DNA of 5,914 nucleotides from Flavobacteriales bacterium (GTDB taxonomy: Bacteria; Bacteroidota; Bacteroidia; Flavobacteriales_F; PHOS-HE28): assembly GCA_024640205.1 (NCBI GenBank), contig JAHEFL010000132.1:1-5914 (forward strand), written 5' to 3'. Below the pieces are notes generated by a model. It was not told where the DNA came from. It saw only the letters and a program-made list of their open reading frames with translations, and made no database searches. Made by a program: the position numbers and the translations under genes. Shown here piece by piece: positions 5,588 to 5,914 of this stretch. The number at the start of each line of letters is the position of its first letter. Position 1 is the first letter of the stretch.

Positions 5588-5914
5588 TGGCAGGTACGGC
5601 TCAGGCAAATGCGGGTGGGAAGGAGCGGGTCGTTTCCATTCGTGGCCTGCAGAAAGCGTTCGGGAGCAACAAGGTCCTTCGCTCCTTCGACCTGGACCTG
5701 TACCGGGGCGAGAACGTGATGGTGCTGGGCAAGTCCGGTTCAGGAAAGAGCGTGCTCATCAAATGCGTGGTACGCTTGCTGATGCCCGATGCGGGCAGCA
5801 TCGAGGTGCTCGGTCAGGATCTTCTTTCCCTGGACCGGGAGGCGCTGGACCAGCTGCGTGTGAAGATCGGCTTCCTCTTCCAGAGCAGCGCCTTGTACGA
5901 TTCCATGACGGTGC
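5587..5914 (+). CDS. mlaF: MlaF-family ABC transporter ATP-binding protein, C-terminus cut by window edge
   Basis: The 109 visible residues begin an ABC ATPase nucleotide-binding domain. After a short polar tail (1-15), the strand VVSIRGLQKAFGSNKVLRSF leads to Walker A VLGKSGSGKSVLIK (46-59) and to the Q-loop GFLFQSSALYDSMTV (95-109), with Gln at 99. The FQSSALYDSMTV form is close to MlaF sequences and unlike the NatA-type ATPase at 3719-4660. Signature, Walker B and H-loop lie beyond the edge. The ATG at 5587 overlaps the mlaE stop, so the two are co-transcribed and coupled. MlaF hydrolyses ATP on the cytoplasmic face to drive MlaE. An MCE-domain (MlaD-like) gene would be expected next; that is inference, since it is not in the window. 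Confidence 0.94.
   Translation, partial: MAGTAQANAGGKERVVSIRGLQKAFGSNKVLRSFDLDLYRGENVMVLGKSGSGKSVLIKCVVRLLMPDAGSIEVLGQDLLSLDREALDQLRVKIGFLFQSSALYDSMTV

Noticed and set aside
5601..5801. Minus-strand open frame of 66 codons
   Set aside because: It is antisense to the Walker A region of mlaF and has no supporting feature.

Overview
The window looks like a chromosomal piece of a Bacteroidota bacterium with fairly GC-rich DNA. Four things point there. A secreted protein carries a type IX secretion (T9SS) C-terminal sorting domain, which is essentially confined to this phylum. Its predicted mature N-terminus is glutamine. Starts lack obvious Shine-Dalgarno sequences. TAnnTTTG-like -7 promoter elements lie just upstream of the four gene starts that face an intergenic gap. 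I cannot place it below phylum; a flavobacterial-type lineage known from metagenomes would fit.

Layout, left to right. Positions 1-304 (minus) hold the receiver domain of a response regulator, probably of the NtrC/AtoC class, cut by the window edge. It is divergent from 475-1335 (plus), a secreted T9SS cargo protein with a probable carbohydrate-related beta-sandwich core. A perfect 13-bp hairpin at 1351-1381 separates that gene from a convergent minus-strand operon. Transcribed from 4660 down to 1393, the operon encodes an ABC ATPase, its ABC-2/NatB-type permease and a short Ppx/GppA-family phosphatase. The permease gene is split by an apparent one-base frameshift into an N-terminal piece (3469-3681) and a C-terminal piece (2366-3472). 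Divergent from this operon, at 4817 onward (plus), are mlaE and the start of mlaF, the permease and ATPase of an MCE/Mla phospholipid transporter. They overlap by one base, and mlaF runs off the right edge.

Together the genes concern the cell envelope and its regulation: an exporter-type ABC system, inter-membrane lipid traffic, a surface or secreted protein and a signalling regulator, with a polyphosphate/(p)ppGpp-type phosphatase at the end of the exporter operon. All recognisable genes belong to known families and I see no undescribed multi-gene system. The most noteworthy items are the broken permease reading frame, the T9SS protein, and the short repeats and promoter-like motifs in the intergenic gaps. 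No tRNA, rRNA, CRISPR array, insertion sequence or integrase is visible. No gene-free stretch exceeds 300 bases; the longest gaps are 305-474 and 4661-4816.
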